From positions 1 through 29,465 of the forward strand of contig MU859353.1 in the NCBI GenBank assembly GCA_033297205.1: a DNA stretch of 29,465 nucleotides. The letters run 5' to 3'. The notes below the pieces were generated by a model. The model worked only from the letters and a program-made list of their open reading frames with translations. It made no database searches and was not told where the DNA came from. Every line of letters begins with the position of its first letter. Position 1 is the first letter of the stretch. This stretch comes from Pseudoneurospora amorphoporcata (Eukaryota > Ascomycota > Sordariomycetes > Sordariales > Sordariaceae). Of this stretch, positions 11,057 through 20,435 are shown one piece after another. The position numbers and the translations under genes were made by a program.

Positions 11057-11312
11057 TCATTAGCTCGATTAATGAAGGGGATGAGTGCTACCTTGTAGGT
11101 GGGAAGCCCTACCTTGTAGGCGCTGGGGAGAATCGCGGTGCGATTTATAGTATTGTTGGTCGGACTCGAGGTCGAACCTGCTAGCGGCGTAGTGCGACCG
11201 AAACTGTCGTAGTGCGATAAGAAGGTCGCGGGCACGTCGGAGATTCTTACGACGGCGGCGATTAATTGAAATAGAATTGTACGCTCGCAGCGTAATAGTA
11301 GGTACAACTAAC
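11057..11312 (-). other. E2 leader with hairpin and two CTACAAGGTAG copies
   Basis: Non-coding leader of 256 nt between LTR and gag. It has the hairpin TACGCTCGCAGCGTA at 11280-11294 as in E1, and two exact copies of the palindrome (element sense CTACAAGGTAG) at 11109-11119 and 11088-11098. Retention in two damaged copies suggests a leader RNA or DNA signal, but shared descent explains it equally. Confidence 0.55.
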
Positions 11313-11557
11313 TATTACGGTGTAGGGCGAGGTAGGGGGTAGATGTGATATACGTAGTTGTATGAGGAGAGAGGAAGGGAAGAGAGGGAGGTGTACGGTC
11401 TGGATATAGGGTAGGGCTGAGCCATGCCCTGGATTTAGACTGAGGCCCACTAGTGCCTGCATGCGTGCGATCCTATTGGCCAATGGCTAATAGAGACTCG
11501 ATGGCTGTGCCAATCGTGCAGCGCATCACTAGTGCCATTATAGGTAATCCTGTGATA
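11313..11557 (-). repeat. E2 5' LTR (245 bp)
   Basis: In element sense starts TATCACAGGATTACC and ends CCGTAATA. It aligns along its length with the E1 LTR, including GATATACGT (11347-11355, plus strand) and the pyrimidine-rich tract (element sense). E3 integrase coding sequence follows at once at 11558, so 11557/11558 is an insertion junction. The expected target duplication is ACCGT (11558-11562), with its partner off-window. Confidence 0.85.
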
Positions 11558-13012
11558 ACCGTCAGGTCTTACTGCAAGGCCTGCCTAGCGTGCGCTAAGT
11601 CCAAACTATTACGATACTCCCCTTACGGTTTTCTAAAACCGTTAGCTATACCTTTCGCGCCTTGGAAGGACATTTCGGTGGACTACGTCACCCCTTTGAC
11701 GCCTTACGTACGCCGTAGACAGGAATTTAAGCATATAGCCGTCGTTGTCGACCGCCTAACCAAAATGCGGCACTTCATCCCCACCGTCGGTCTTACGGCC
11801 GAGGAGCTGGCGGATCGGTTCATTGAAAGGATTTATAGCATTTACGGCTTTCCTAATTCGGTAGTCTCCGATCGCGGCTCCCAATTTATTTTACAGTTCT
11901 AGAGAGCTCTGTCGTCCCGCTTAGAGGTGGCTCTCAAGCCCTCCTGCACGTTCCATCCAGCCACCAACGGCTAGACCGAACGCATTAATATGGAGATAAA
12001 GAAATATCTTCGTTTTTACATTAACTGGGCACAAGACGACTGGGTCGATTGGTTACCAATCGTAGAGTTCGCTAGTAACAATTTAATTTCTAAGACAATG
12101 GGAGTATCCTCCTTCTTTACTAACTATAGTTTCCACCCTCGGATAGGCATTAAACTAGCGAAACCGTACCCGCCAAATCTGTCAGCTCAACAGCAAGCAG
12201 AGCACTTCAAGGCTAACGAGATCGCGGACCGTTTTAAGAAAGTGTTGGACTTCGTTACGGACCAGGCGAAGCAAGCTCAACAACGGTACGAAGCCAACGC
12301 CAATATTCGAAGGACGGATGCCCCGAGGTATAGAGCGGGAGACAAGGTCCTACTCAACACAAAGAACCTCGACACCGGCCGCCCGCACGCGAAGCTTACC
12401 CCCCTTTATGAGGGCCCGTTCGAAATCGTTAAAGCGGATAGCTATAGAGTTACGCTTAAGCTCCCCGTTAACATGAAGTACAGCCCGACTTGCTATATTA
12501 GCAAAATCAAGCTATAGACCGAGGCCGGCATACCGGGGCAGTTAGAGGCGCAGAAGGACGTTCGTACAAACTACGGTCGCAGCATAAGGAGGACAAATGA
12601 TGAGGAGGATTCAATAGAGTGGGATTTTGTCAAAATCGACGGCTGCCGCAAAGCGGCCAACGGTCGTTAGGAATATCTCGTTGTCTGGGTACTACCTTAC
12701 TAACTTTTATGGTAGCCGCGTGCTAACGTAGCTATATCCCCTGATGCGGTGCGACAGTTTTACGAGGCACACCCGGATGCTCTAGCACCCCCAGACTGGC
12801 TGGCGACGGAGAGGAAGCGGAAGAGGACTCTAGAGAGAGCGGAGGAGACGTTGGAGCCGGCCGTAGAAGCGGAGGCTCCGCGGGTGAGGCATGAGGAGCG
12901 GAGGAGGTCGCCGCGATTGGCGGCTATAGAAGTTTTTCACGGATGGACTGAACGTTTAATAGGGTTATCTATTATTTTATGTAACTTTAGTCAGCCATAT
13001 GGCTTCTTTTAG
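11558..13012 (+). pseudogene. pol: E3 pol C-part: integrase and chromodomain
   Basis: One frame throughout. It begins inside the integrase zinc finger (CKACLAC near 11570-11590), then the core with VDYVTPL (near 11680), SDRGSQF (near 11865-11885) and a Glu in NMEIKKYL (near 11990), which are the three DDE positions, all kept. A GPFEIVKADSYRV segment (about 12410-12450) is the integrase C-terminal fold. A chromodomain-like block (about 12617-12730; EWDFVKIDG, EYLVVW) follows, then a Glu/Arg-rich tail. About six TAG/TAA stops, including a Trp-to-stop in QF-stop-RAL near 11900. The final TAG is at 13010-13012, but the natural end may be earlier. Truncated at the 5' side by E2. Confidence 0.9.
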
Positions 13013-13022
13013 CCCGAGGAAG

Positions 13023-13257
13023 TGTTATAGGGTTAGCTTGTGTCGTATGTGCCAGTGTTGGTTGCTTCTAAGACAACCATCACTGTCTGCTCTGATTGGC
13101 CAACGGCCTCCCGCCGTGGATCCACTAGGGTTCACGGCTCGAGTCCCATAAAGGCTAATCTCCCGAGCGCACATCTGCACTTCTCTCCTTTCCTCTCTTC
13201 GTGCAATTACGTATATCCAACATCTACACCCAACCTTCCTCCCCTTTGCCCGTGATA
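13023..13257 (+). repeat. E3 3' LTR (235 bp)
   Basis: Begins TGTTATAGGGTTAGC and ends CCCGTGATA, matching the E5 LTR in opposite orientation. It includes ACGTATATC at 13209-13217 after a C/T-rich tract (about 13180-13200). It follows the end of E3 pol within 10 bases. Directly after it the E4 gag frame continues (AAG AAA GTT). The expected target duplication is AGAAA (13258-13262). Confidence 0.85.
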
Positions 13258-15049
13258 AGAAAGTTAAATTGTCCGCACCCAAGGAGTTTGATGGCCAGTA
13301 GGCTACCCTCGTAGGGTTCTTGATTTAGATGCAAACCTACTTCGACTTCTACGACGACCAGTTTGCTACTGAATATAAGAAGGTTACCTATGTGGGAACT
13401 AGGCTCACGGACAAAGCACTCACTTGGTACGAGCCTATCCTTAAGAACTACTACGAAAACGGAGACCAGGCTTCGGACTTCACTAAGAAGGTCTTAAACT
13501 CTTACGTCGCCTTTACCGAGGCACTCTCTAGGGTCTTTAGAGAAAAGGATAAGACTCGGAGGGCTTAAGAACGCTTAACCTATCTTCGACAAACCAAATC
13601 TGCCTCAGCCTACGCTACACTCTTCAAGCAGGATGCGCTTCGCAGCAATATCAACGACGACGGGCTGATACAACTGTTTTACAACGGCCTTAAGGATAGA
13701 GTCAAGAATGAACTCTACAAGGAGGACCGACCCGATTCCATCGATGCCTATATGGACAAAGCTATCCGCATCGATGACCGTTAGTTCTAGCGAGAGTAAG
13801 AAAAGAAAGGTAGGACGTTTACCTTCGTTCCTCTCAGGTCTAGCGGCAAAAAAGAAGCGAACCTAGAGCACATACATTTCTAGAACCACCCACTCTAGAC
13901 CTATAGAAAGACGCTGTATAAGCCAGTTAAGGCAAACGGGACCTCTCTTAGGTTACGTATTTCAACTGTAGGAAGAAAGGGCATATAAAGAAGGATTGCC
14001 GTATCCCCAAGCAATTGAAGTGGAAGAAAACTAAAGCCGCAGCGGTAGAAGGGGCGAAGGTAGTCGAAATCGCTAGCATCGACTACGACTAGGACAATCT
14101 CGAAGATACTATAAACCGAACTCAAAATTACAACCTCGAAGCACAATAGGATACATCCAACGGGCCTAATCAAGAGGACTCCTAGATTTATCGGGCGCTG
14201 ATATATGAAGAAGTCAGCTATATAGGTACCTCCCTATCCACAGCACCACTATCGACGCCTGAAACTGAAAGAAGCGATATCTAGGATCTTATCAACCCGT
14301 ACGGACCTCCCGACAACTCAACTACTAATCACTAGATAGACCCCTTGGAAAACTACCGCCGGAAGAGCAAGGAAAACGAAAAGTAGGACGACTTTTAGGA
14401 AAAGCGAGCAGTCGTCATTAAGGAGAAAAGCACTAGGGACTAGGAAGAGTTACCCAAAACGACAAAGGCCTACCAACCAGTCAAAAGAGACACAGCCCAG
14501 ATGCACTCCCTACACTTCGCATACTATCAGATGCCGTAGTTCCAATACATCACCAATAGTTGCCACGAGCATTATGGAAAGAAACGGGACAACCGCTTCT
14601 AGCCTACCAGGAGACTGGATACGTATAAACAACCTAAGCCAGTCACCCGCACTTACAGCTGAGGCAACCCCTAAGACACTATTATTATTAACGAATAGTT
14701 CGTATTCAACTTACGACCATTCGGAAAATAGGACGAGTAGCTATCCCCCAGGAGACTCGCAGCCCGACCACTCAATGTATACACCTATATAGGCTGGGGA
14801 AATACTAATTCCCACTGGGGATAGTATTTAACAACCGACTATTCTATTTATATAAGACAGAAAGTTAAGGCTTACAAAATAGAAATTGACTCGGATAGTA
14901 ACGCCGAAGAAGAAGCCGCATACGTGGTATAGTTATAGGAATACCATTCGCTGGACGAATCTAAGCCTAAGAAAGAGGACGCTCTCAACAACCATCGCCA
15001 AGAATTGGGAAACGGCTCAGGGCCTTCAGGGAGGCCCAACGAAAACTAA
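13258..15049 (+). pseudogene. gag: E4 gag with damaged zinc knuckle and acidic linker
   Basis: The capsid region starts in frame at the E3 junction (VKLSAPKEFDG) with YFDFYDDQFATEYKK, LTDKALTWYEP and YATLFKQDALRSN motifs of gypsy capsids (13263-13800). The frame changes near 13850 at an A6 run. The knuckle (13958-13999) reads YFNCRKKGHIKKDC, where the first Cys of CX2CX4HX4C is Tyr. A long acidic, stop-rich linker (about 14040-15049) contains a Cys/His block, CHEHYGKK (about 14558-14590). Gag ends at TAA 15047-15049, after the slippery heptamer. The 5' end and start codon are outside, beyond the nested E3/E2/E1. Confidence 0.82.
15007..15037 (+). promoter_or_regulatory. E4 gag-pol -1 frameshift signal: GGGAAAC, 6-nt spacer, 6-bp hairpin
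   Basis: The gag frame reads TTG GGA AAC GGC, so G-GGA-AAC (15007-15013) is a classical X-XXY-YYZ heptamer in the right phase. Six bases later GGGCCT (15020-15025), loop TCAGGG and AGGCCC (15032-15037) form a perfect 6-bp stem. The gag stop TAA follows at 15047. Protease and RT lie in the frame reached by a -1 slip. Two RIP-type stops now interrupt that frame before the protease. Confidence 0.75.
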
Positions 15050-18000
15050 GTCCTTAGACGAAACGGATTATCCGACGATGTAGCCGTCGGAAGGATAGGA
15101 TCTAAGACCCTACAATACCTATAGAGGTCGTAGCTGCAGAAGAAGGGAAAGAGGACCAGCGACTCAAAGTCGTGGCCTACTGGAAGAATTACCAAGCCCT
15201 CGCGCTGGTAGATTCCGGAGCTTAGTTAAACCTCATCTTACCCAAGTTCGTCAACCAACTAAGAATCCCTTGGAAACAGAAGAAGGCACCTTTTGTAGTA
15301 AAAGGACTTTTCGAAACCTAAATCGTAAAGAGGGAAACGTTACTACTTCCTATTATAGTAGAAGGAAAGACGGTCGAAATCAACTTCGACATCATTGATA
15401 TAGGGCCATCTAAGGATATAATCCTAGGGCACCCATAGTATGTTGCATACGATCCAGACATCAATTGGAAGGATGGTAGCCGCCTGCGTCCTAAGACGTA
15501 CCTAACCACTAATAGGAAACTCGGAGCACGAAAGGAAGCGAACCACGAAGGCGTCGTTCTTACGGCCCTACCGCAAGCAGTATAGGAAGTTATAATTTGT
15601 ATTATCGATAAGAGCGGCAAGGTTATAGAAGAAGGTTTAGTAACGTTAGTAGAGGTATCGGCAGTCAACGCTTAGCACAAGTTTTATTATTACCAGAACT
15701 AACAGACGGAAAAGCCGAAGATAACGATTTCTAAAAAATACGAGAGACACCCAGCTTTTATTAGCAAGCATCTTGAAGGGTTACTACTACGAGGACTGTG
15801 GGACTATGAGATTAAGCTTAAAGAAGGAGCGAAACTCAATTTTTTTAAAGTGTATTATACGAACGAGAAGTAGAATGCGGAGTTAAGGAAGTACTTAGAC
15901 GAAAATTTGAAACGAGGATACATTCGGGAATTTACATCGCTAATAGGGTACCCCATCCTCTTCGTGCCGAAGAAGGATGGAAAGCTGCGCTTTTATATCG
16001 ATTATAGGCAATTAAATTAAGAGACTGTAAGAAATAGTTATCCCTTACCCCTAATTTCACACATTCGAAGTCAATTAGGAGGAGCACGATACTTCACGCA
16101 CCTTAATCTACCCGTTGCCTACGCCTATATCCGAATTAAGGAAGGAGACGAATGGAAGATAGTATTTCGCATACCTTACGAACATTACGAGTATTTCGTT
16201 ATGCCCTTCGGGTTGACCAATGCACCTGCGATATTCCAATCTGTTATCGATCACGCGATTCGATCCTACTTCGACAAATTCGCTATTTACTACCTAAATA
16301 ACATCCTCATCTACTCCAAGATTCTTATGGAGTACAAGGAATACGTAAAGAAAGTACTAGACGCACTACACTGATATAACCTTTCGGTCAATATAGAAAA
16401 GAGTGAATTCTATATAAAGGAAACCGTGTTTTTTAGATATCTGATTTCGGAGAATGAGGTTAGGATGGAACTAAGTAAAGTGGAAGCCGTACGAAACTGG
16501 CCCGAGCCTAAGAGTGCGACCGATGTTCGTGGGTTCTTAGGATTTACCAATTTCTATCGTATGTTTATACGCGATTATAGGAAGCTTGCCAGGACACTGT
16601 ACGAGCTTACTAAGAAGGAGGCTGTTTTCACATAGGAAAAGGAAGAACAAGAAGCCTTCAAGGCTATCTGCGATACAGTTACCGCAGATCCGGTACTGAA
16701 ACTTCCTAACCTAAATAAACCCTTTAAAGTTGAGACTGACGCGTCGGACTACGCCATCGAAGGATAACTAGGACAACGCGATGACCAAGGGAAACTACAT
16801 CCTATAGCTTTCTTTTCCAAAAAGCTAGAAGGACCCCGACGCAACTATCCCATCCATAATAAAGAACTCCTAGCTATCATTGAAGCGTTTCAAGAATAGA
16901 GACCATACCTTAATGGAACCATACATGAAGTACAAGTCTATACTAACCACAACAATCTCCGGTACTTTACGATCACGAAGGTGCTTAACGGCCGCCAAAC
17001 ACGATAGGCAGAGTTCTTGTCGGAGTTCAACTTTAGGATCAACTATAAGAAGGGTTCAGAGAACGCCCGAGCTGATACTTTAAGTCGTCGGCCGGACCAT
17101 ATGAAAGATGCAGCAAAAGCTTCTACACTCTTATTCTAGGAACAACTAGATAGATCGCTTACGCACCCCTTACAGGAATAGGTAGAGTGCTACGCCATCT
17201 ACAGGGCTAAGAACCAAGCCCTAAGGTACCAGGCTACCATCGTAACCCCCGAAAATAGGCAACGATAGGAAGACAACCAAGAAGAAGGAGTCAACCTTCA
17301 GAATGATAAACTATAGTATAACGACAAGGCTTACGTATGGCCGGAACAACGAGAAGACCTCATTACGGATATCCATACTTCTAAAATAGGAGGACACATA
17401 GGCATCACGAAAACTATAGTACGGATACAGCAATACTACGACTTTCCCAAGATAAAAAACACAGTAGCTCGAATATTACAGGCCTGCGAGTAATGTAGCA
17501 GAACCAGGGTTGCAAGATACAAGCCATACGGATTTCTAGAACCTTTAGAAGTCGTAGAAAGGCTGTGGAATTCGGTAATTATGGACTTCATCACCAAATT
17601 ACTATTATCCACAAACACTGCGACAGGAGTCATTTACGACAGTATCCTAGTGGTAGTAGACAGGCTGACCAAGTGGAGTTACTTCCTACCCTATAAGGAA
17701 ATATGGTCAACGGAGCAACTTACAGATGTGATCTATCGGAACGTTACTTCGGTACACAATTGGCCGAAGGAATAGATCACAGATAGGGATACCAAGTTCG
17801 CATCCAAGTTTTGGTAAGTATTAATAACCAAGCTCAGTACCAAGAGCAAAATATCGATAGCACATTACCTGTAGACCGACGGACAAACGGAAAGGATTAA
17901 CCAGATCGTAGAACAATATCTAAGGAACTATATTAATTTCGAATAAAGCGACTGGGTAGAACTATTGCCTACAGCGCAATTAGCCTACAATACCTCTCCC

Positions 18001-18712
18001 ACGGAAACCACGAAGGTCTTACCTTTCTTCGCAAACTACGAGTATAAGCCAGAACTCTTGGAAGGACTAGATATGAACGTTCTTAGGGCCTTAGTTAAGG
18101 CCGGAAAACTATATATATATATTATATAAGAAACTCAAGGAAGAGCTGGAATACGTCTGATAAAAGATAAGCCGGTATTTCAACCTGAAAAGGCTCGAGG
18201 GACCTCGCTTCAAGGAGGGGGATAAAGTCCTTTTGTCGACTAGAAACCTAAGAACAAAGAGACCCAGCAAGAAACTCGACGACCGACGGGTGGGACCCAT
18301 CAAAATCAAGAAGAAAATCTCAGATGTGGTATATCAATTAGACATTCCTAATACTATAAAACTAAGATCACACTCATTCCACATCTCGCTACTAGAACCA
18401 GCACCTAAAAATGCACGAGTCAATACACAGACCAATATTGAAAATGAGGAAGAAGAATAGGATATAGAAGAAATCTTAAATTCATAAATAGAAGATGGGA
18501 GATTGGAATACCTTATTAAATAGGAAGGATTCGGTCCCGAAGACAATATATAGGAACCCGTCAAGAATTTAAATTGCCCTAAGAAGTTGGAGGAATTCTA
18601 TTAGAGGAACCCGGATCAACCAGGGGTGAAGGACTACGCAGCCACGAATCGGGCAGAGCGGCCACGTCTAACAAGGACTAGTCGAACGCAGGCACAGGGG
18701 CGGAAGAAGTAG
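15007..18712 (+). pseudogene. pol: E4 pol: PR-RT-RH-IN-chromodomain, catalytically dead
   Basis: Protease with VDSGA (about 15208-15222). RT about 15840-16640: the first catalytic Asp position reads HLNL (Asn at 16105-16107) and the YXDD box reads YLNN (16291-16302), so the whole triad is Asn. RNase H about 16700-17090 (ETDASDYA, KELLAII, DTLSRR). Integrase about 17360-18240 with HIGITK, CSRTRVARYK, MDFITKL and a Glu in INQIVEQYL. The frame shifts at the TA-repeat near 18110-18125; the chromodomain (about 18461-18570; EYLIK, EGFGPEDNI) is in the new frame, ending at TAG 18710-18712. More than 20 stops, roughly two TAG for each TAA in the part I counted. Confidence 0.9.
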
Positions 18713-18749
18713 CGACCCTCGTCACCTATCCCCTAGCCGGCGTACTAGC

Positions 18750-19232
18750 TTATTCCCCAATCCGCGCCCTAGCCTGCTCCTCCGTTCGTTCCTCGGCCTC
18801 CAATACTTCCAATTCCGCCATACTAAACTCCGTCAGCTCTCGACTTTTCGCGGACAAGCGCTCTTGCTCTTATTCCAAACGGCTCAACTAAGCAGCCAAC
18901 TCTTGAATGTTCTTTAAGACCTCCGCCTTTGTTTGGGCTATACGAGCCCTCTCTTCTAGAACGCGCGTTACTAAAAATAAGGGTTAGCAAAGAAGAAGAC
19001 GTTAAAATAAGGAAGATATACACTCGGCGTCGGTATCCATGCTCATACAAGGACGTCCGTAACGAACGCACTCGCTACACTTCCCACCGTCAAGAAGTCG
19101 TTTGCACCTTAGGGAACGCTAAGAACAACGATGGCAAGGATCGCTAGGGAACCCGAACTGTTCAATACGGGTCAACAAAGACTGCCGCTTTACAGTCGCT
19201 TTAGAAGGGCGTTTCTCGATACGAAACGATAT
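18750..19232 (-). pseudogene. Antisense Zn2Cys6-type cluster plus coiled-coil protein within E4
   Basis: A minus-strand frame of about 160 codons lies between E4 pol and the E4 3' end, opposite to the element's coding strand. The likely start at 19230-19232 is ATA where ATG is expected, followed by SFRIEKRPSK. A cysteine cluster at 19047-19136 reads C-HR-C-x6-C-x8-C-SE-C-x6-C, i.e. CX2CX6CX8CX2CX6C, which fits the fungal Zn2Cys6 (Gal4-class) spacing with all six Cys kept. After a linker, about 60 residues (near 18780-18970; VLEERARIAQTKAEVLKNIQ, then Leu/Glu/Gln-rich repeats) look like a coiled coil, the usual dimerisation element of that class. About five TAG/TAA stops (for example 19119-19121 and 19002-19004) interrupt it; end taken at TAA 18750-18752. 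A DNA-binding regulator is an inference. It could be an element gene or a captured host fragment. Confidence 0.65.
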
Positions 19233-19481
19233 GATGGTAGGAAGGGAGGATGAAGTGACAAGAAACTTACTATATTTAGGAGTAATGATGGGCAGATAGA
19301 ATATAAGAATAGAGAAAACCCGGAGGCTAACTAACAAGCCGTCGAGGACGTTAGCTAGGTAGGAGAGGCATCGTATTACGAACTAATAATCAAGGACACG
19401 GGTCAACCAAGCCACTGGTACACAATAGCCACGCGAAGGCTAGGCAATGTAACTATGGCAGGGGAAGCTCGGGGTAGGCCC

Positions 19482-19579
19482 AGGCTCACCAATCGAGCTA
19501 GGCTCACTAGTCGAGCCGGGCTCACCAGTCGAACCGGGCTCACCAGTCGAGCCGGGCTCACCAGTCGAGCCAGGCTCAC
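19482..19579. repeat. 18-bp minisatellite, five units plus partial
   Basis: Five 18-bp units of consensus GGGCTCACCAGTCGAGCC (19482-19571) and a partial sixth, differing mostly by transitions. The period is a multiple of three: the plus strand reads a GLTSRA repeat and the minus strand a collagen-like GEPGST repeat in the same frame as the antisense Zn-cluster gene, but stops separate the two. It sits about 250 bp upstream of that gene's start. A coding role is unproven. Confidence 0.85.
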
Positions 19580-19689
19580 GACAACAGGAGCAAGCCATAG
19601 CCATAGTGGTAAGCTGGGCTCACCACGTTACGAAGAAACATTTAGAGCATATAGTATAAAGGGGCGACTAGAGAACTCAGATTGTTAGA

Positions 19690-20435
19690 TAGTTCGACAG
19701 TAGTCGATTAATCTTTATTATTGAGACACGTATAACGCTACCATACTTGTTGTAAACCTTTTGGCTTCACCGAACAGCACTAATAGTCTTTACCTTCAAC
19801 TATCTCACTTAGGCAGATTAGACTGCCGTTCGTTACATCATAGATTCAACTGTTTCTTTTTATGGTATAGTACTCGTACAAGCACTTCTACACTCTAAAA
19901 GCTTCCAGACACTTAGCATTTATATATATAAAGACCTCTCCTCTCTATTAGTTAGTCACTCCTTAAGTAAGCAAGCAAGTAAGTAAGCAAGGACACTTAA
20001 GCAATATAATACGGTCTTTTATTATAGTACAAAATTCACTATAATAAGTTGTTTTCCACAGTACAGAGTTCACTGTAATCTTTTGTCTTGAGAGTAGAGT
20101 CCTCTTTAAGACCTCTTTTACAACACTCCTATTGTATCTGCAATCACGCTGCTTCCTTCAGCACTGCTGTCGTACCACCGCTTCCGCTCCGCTCAGCTAC
20201 AAGTGCATAGTTCACTGTAGCATCCCTATACTAGTACTATCATCATAGGCTAGTTAGGGCATTGTAGCAAACACTTGTGAATCGCCTATTGGGAAAACTG
20301 CAATTATTATAACCGCCTAGTGATCGTTGTATGGCCTAAGGATCGTAGGTCTCGACGCTCCTTGAAGAAGACAGACGATATCTCCTTTTTAGATAGATTT
20401 TACCGTAGTTAAGAGAGTCTAGGAAGAACCTTATG
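19690..20435 (+). other. Promoter-like, probable 3' LTR region of E4
   Basis: No coding sense on either strand. A TATA-like run (TTATATATATAAAG, about 19919-19933) is followed by a C/T-rich stretch, an AAGT/AAGC tetranucleotide run (about 19964-19992) and three diverged copies of a motif like AGTACAGAGTTCACTGTAA (20026-20046, 20060-20080, 20202-20221). The position after pol and the antisense gene, plus this U3-R-like order, suggest the E4 LTR. I could not find convincing TG...CA ends or a partner copy. It ends at the E5 LTR. Confidence 0.4.

Larger units (their letters stand above)
6771..11557 (-). mobile_element. E2: Ty3/gypsy chromovirus cut by E1, 5' part present
   Basis: The 5' portion of a minus-strand element of the same family as E1: LTR (11313-11557), leader, gag, protease, RT and RNase H. 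It stops abruptly at 6771 in the stretch just after RNase H, where E1 is inserted; its integrase and 3' LTR should lie beyond E1, off-window. E2 is inserted in the integrase zinc-finger region of plus-strand E3. More damaged than E1: YLNN instead of YLDD, zinc knuckle destroyed, about 10 stops in the last 1.6 kb. Confidence 0.92.
11558..13257 (+). mobile_element. E3: Ty3/gypsy chromovirus, integrase to 3' LTR
   Basis: The 3' portion of a plus-strand element: integrase from its CX2C zinc-finger pair, core, chromodomain, tail and 3' LTR (13023-13257). The 5' part should lie beyond E1 and E2 on the left. It is inserted in the gag of E4, whose coding frame starts at the LTR edge. It has the same LTR type as E1, E2 and E5. 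It is only lightly damaged (about six stops in 1.45 kb) although it must be older than E2. Confidence 0.92.
13258..20435 (+). mobile_element. E4: Ty3/gypsy chromovirus with antisense accessory gene; oldest of the left nest
   Basis: A plus-strand element of a different lineage from E1/E2/E3/E5: gag (5' end cut by E3), frameshift site, pol (PR, RT, RH, IN, chromodomain), an antisense Zn-cluster gene, a minisatellite and a promoter-like, probably LTR, segment ending where the E5 LTR starts. Most heavily damaged element in the window: tens of TAG/TAA stops, two TGA stops (one at 16372-16374, one near 18160), all RT catalytic Asp lost, and two indel frameshifts (near 13850 in an A6 run; near 18110-18125 in a TA run). 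The right boundary is not defined. Confidence 0.85.

Noticed and set aside
10643..11098. 151-codon plus-strand frame, Gly/Val rich
   Set aside because: Antisense of E2 gag coiled coil and start; no motif, and no matching frame in E1.
18823..19071. 82-codon minus-strand frame overlapping the antisense gene
   Set aside because: A shadow in a different frame; the Cys cluster and coiled coil share another frame that continues across RIP stops.
19455..19688. Plus-strand frame with GLTSRA repeats as a gene
   Set aside because: Most of it is the 18-bp minisatellite; no domain and no sign of selection, so it is listed only as a repeat.
19690..20435. Definite E4 3' LTR
   Set aside because: Promoter-like features fit, but no convincing TG...CA ends, polypurine tract or partner copy could be found, so only a tentative call is made.
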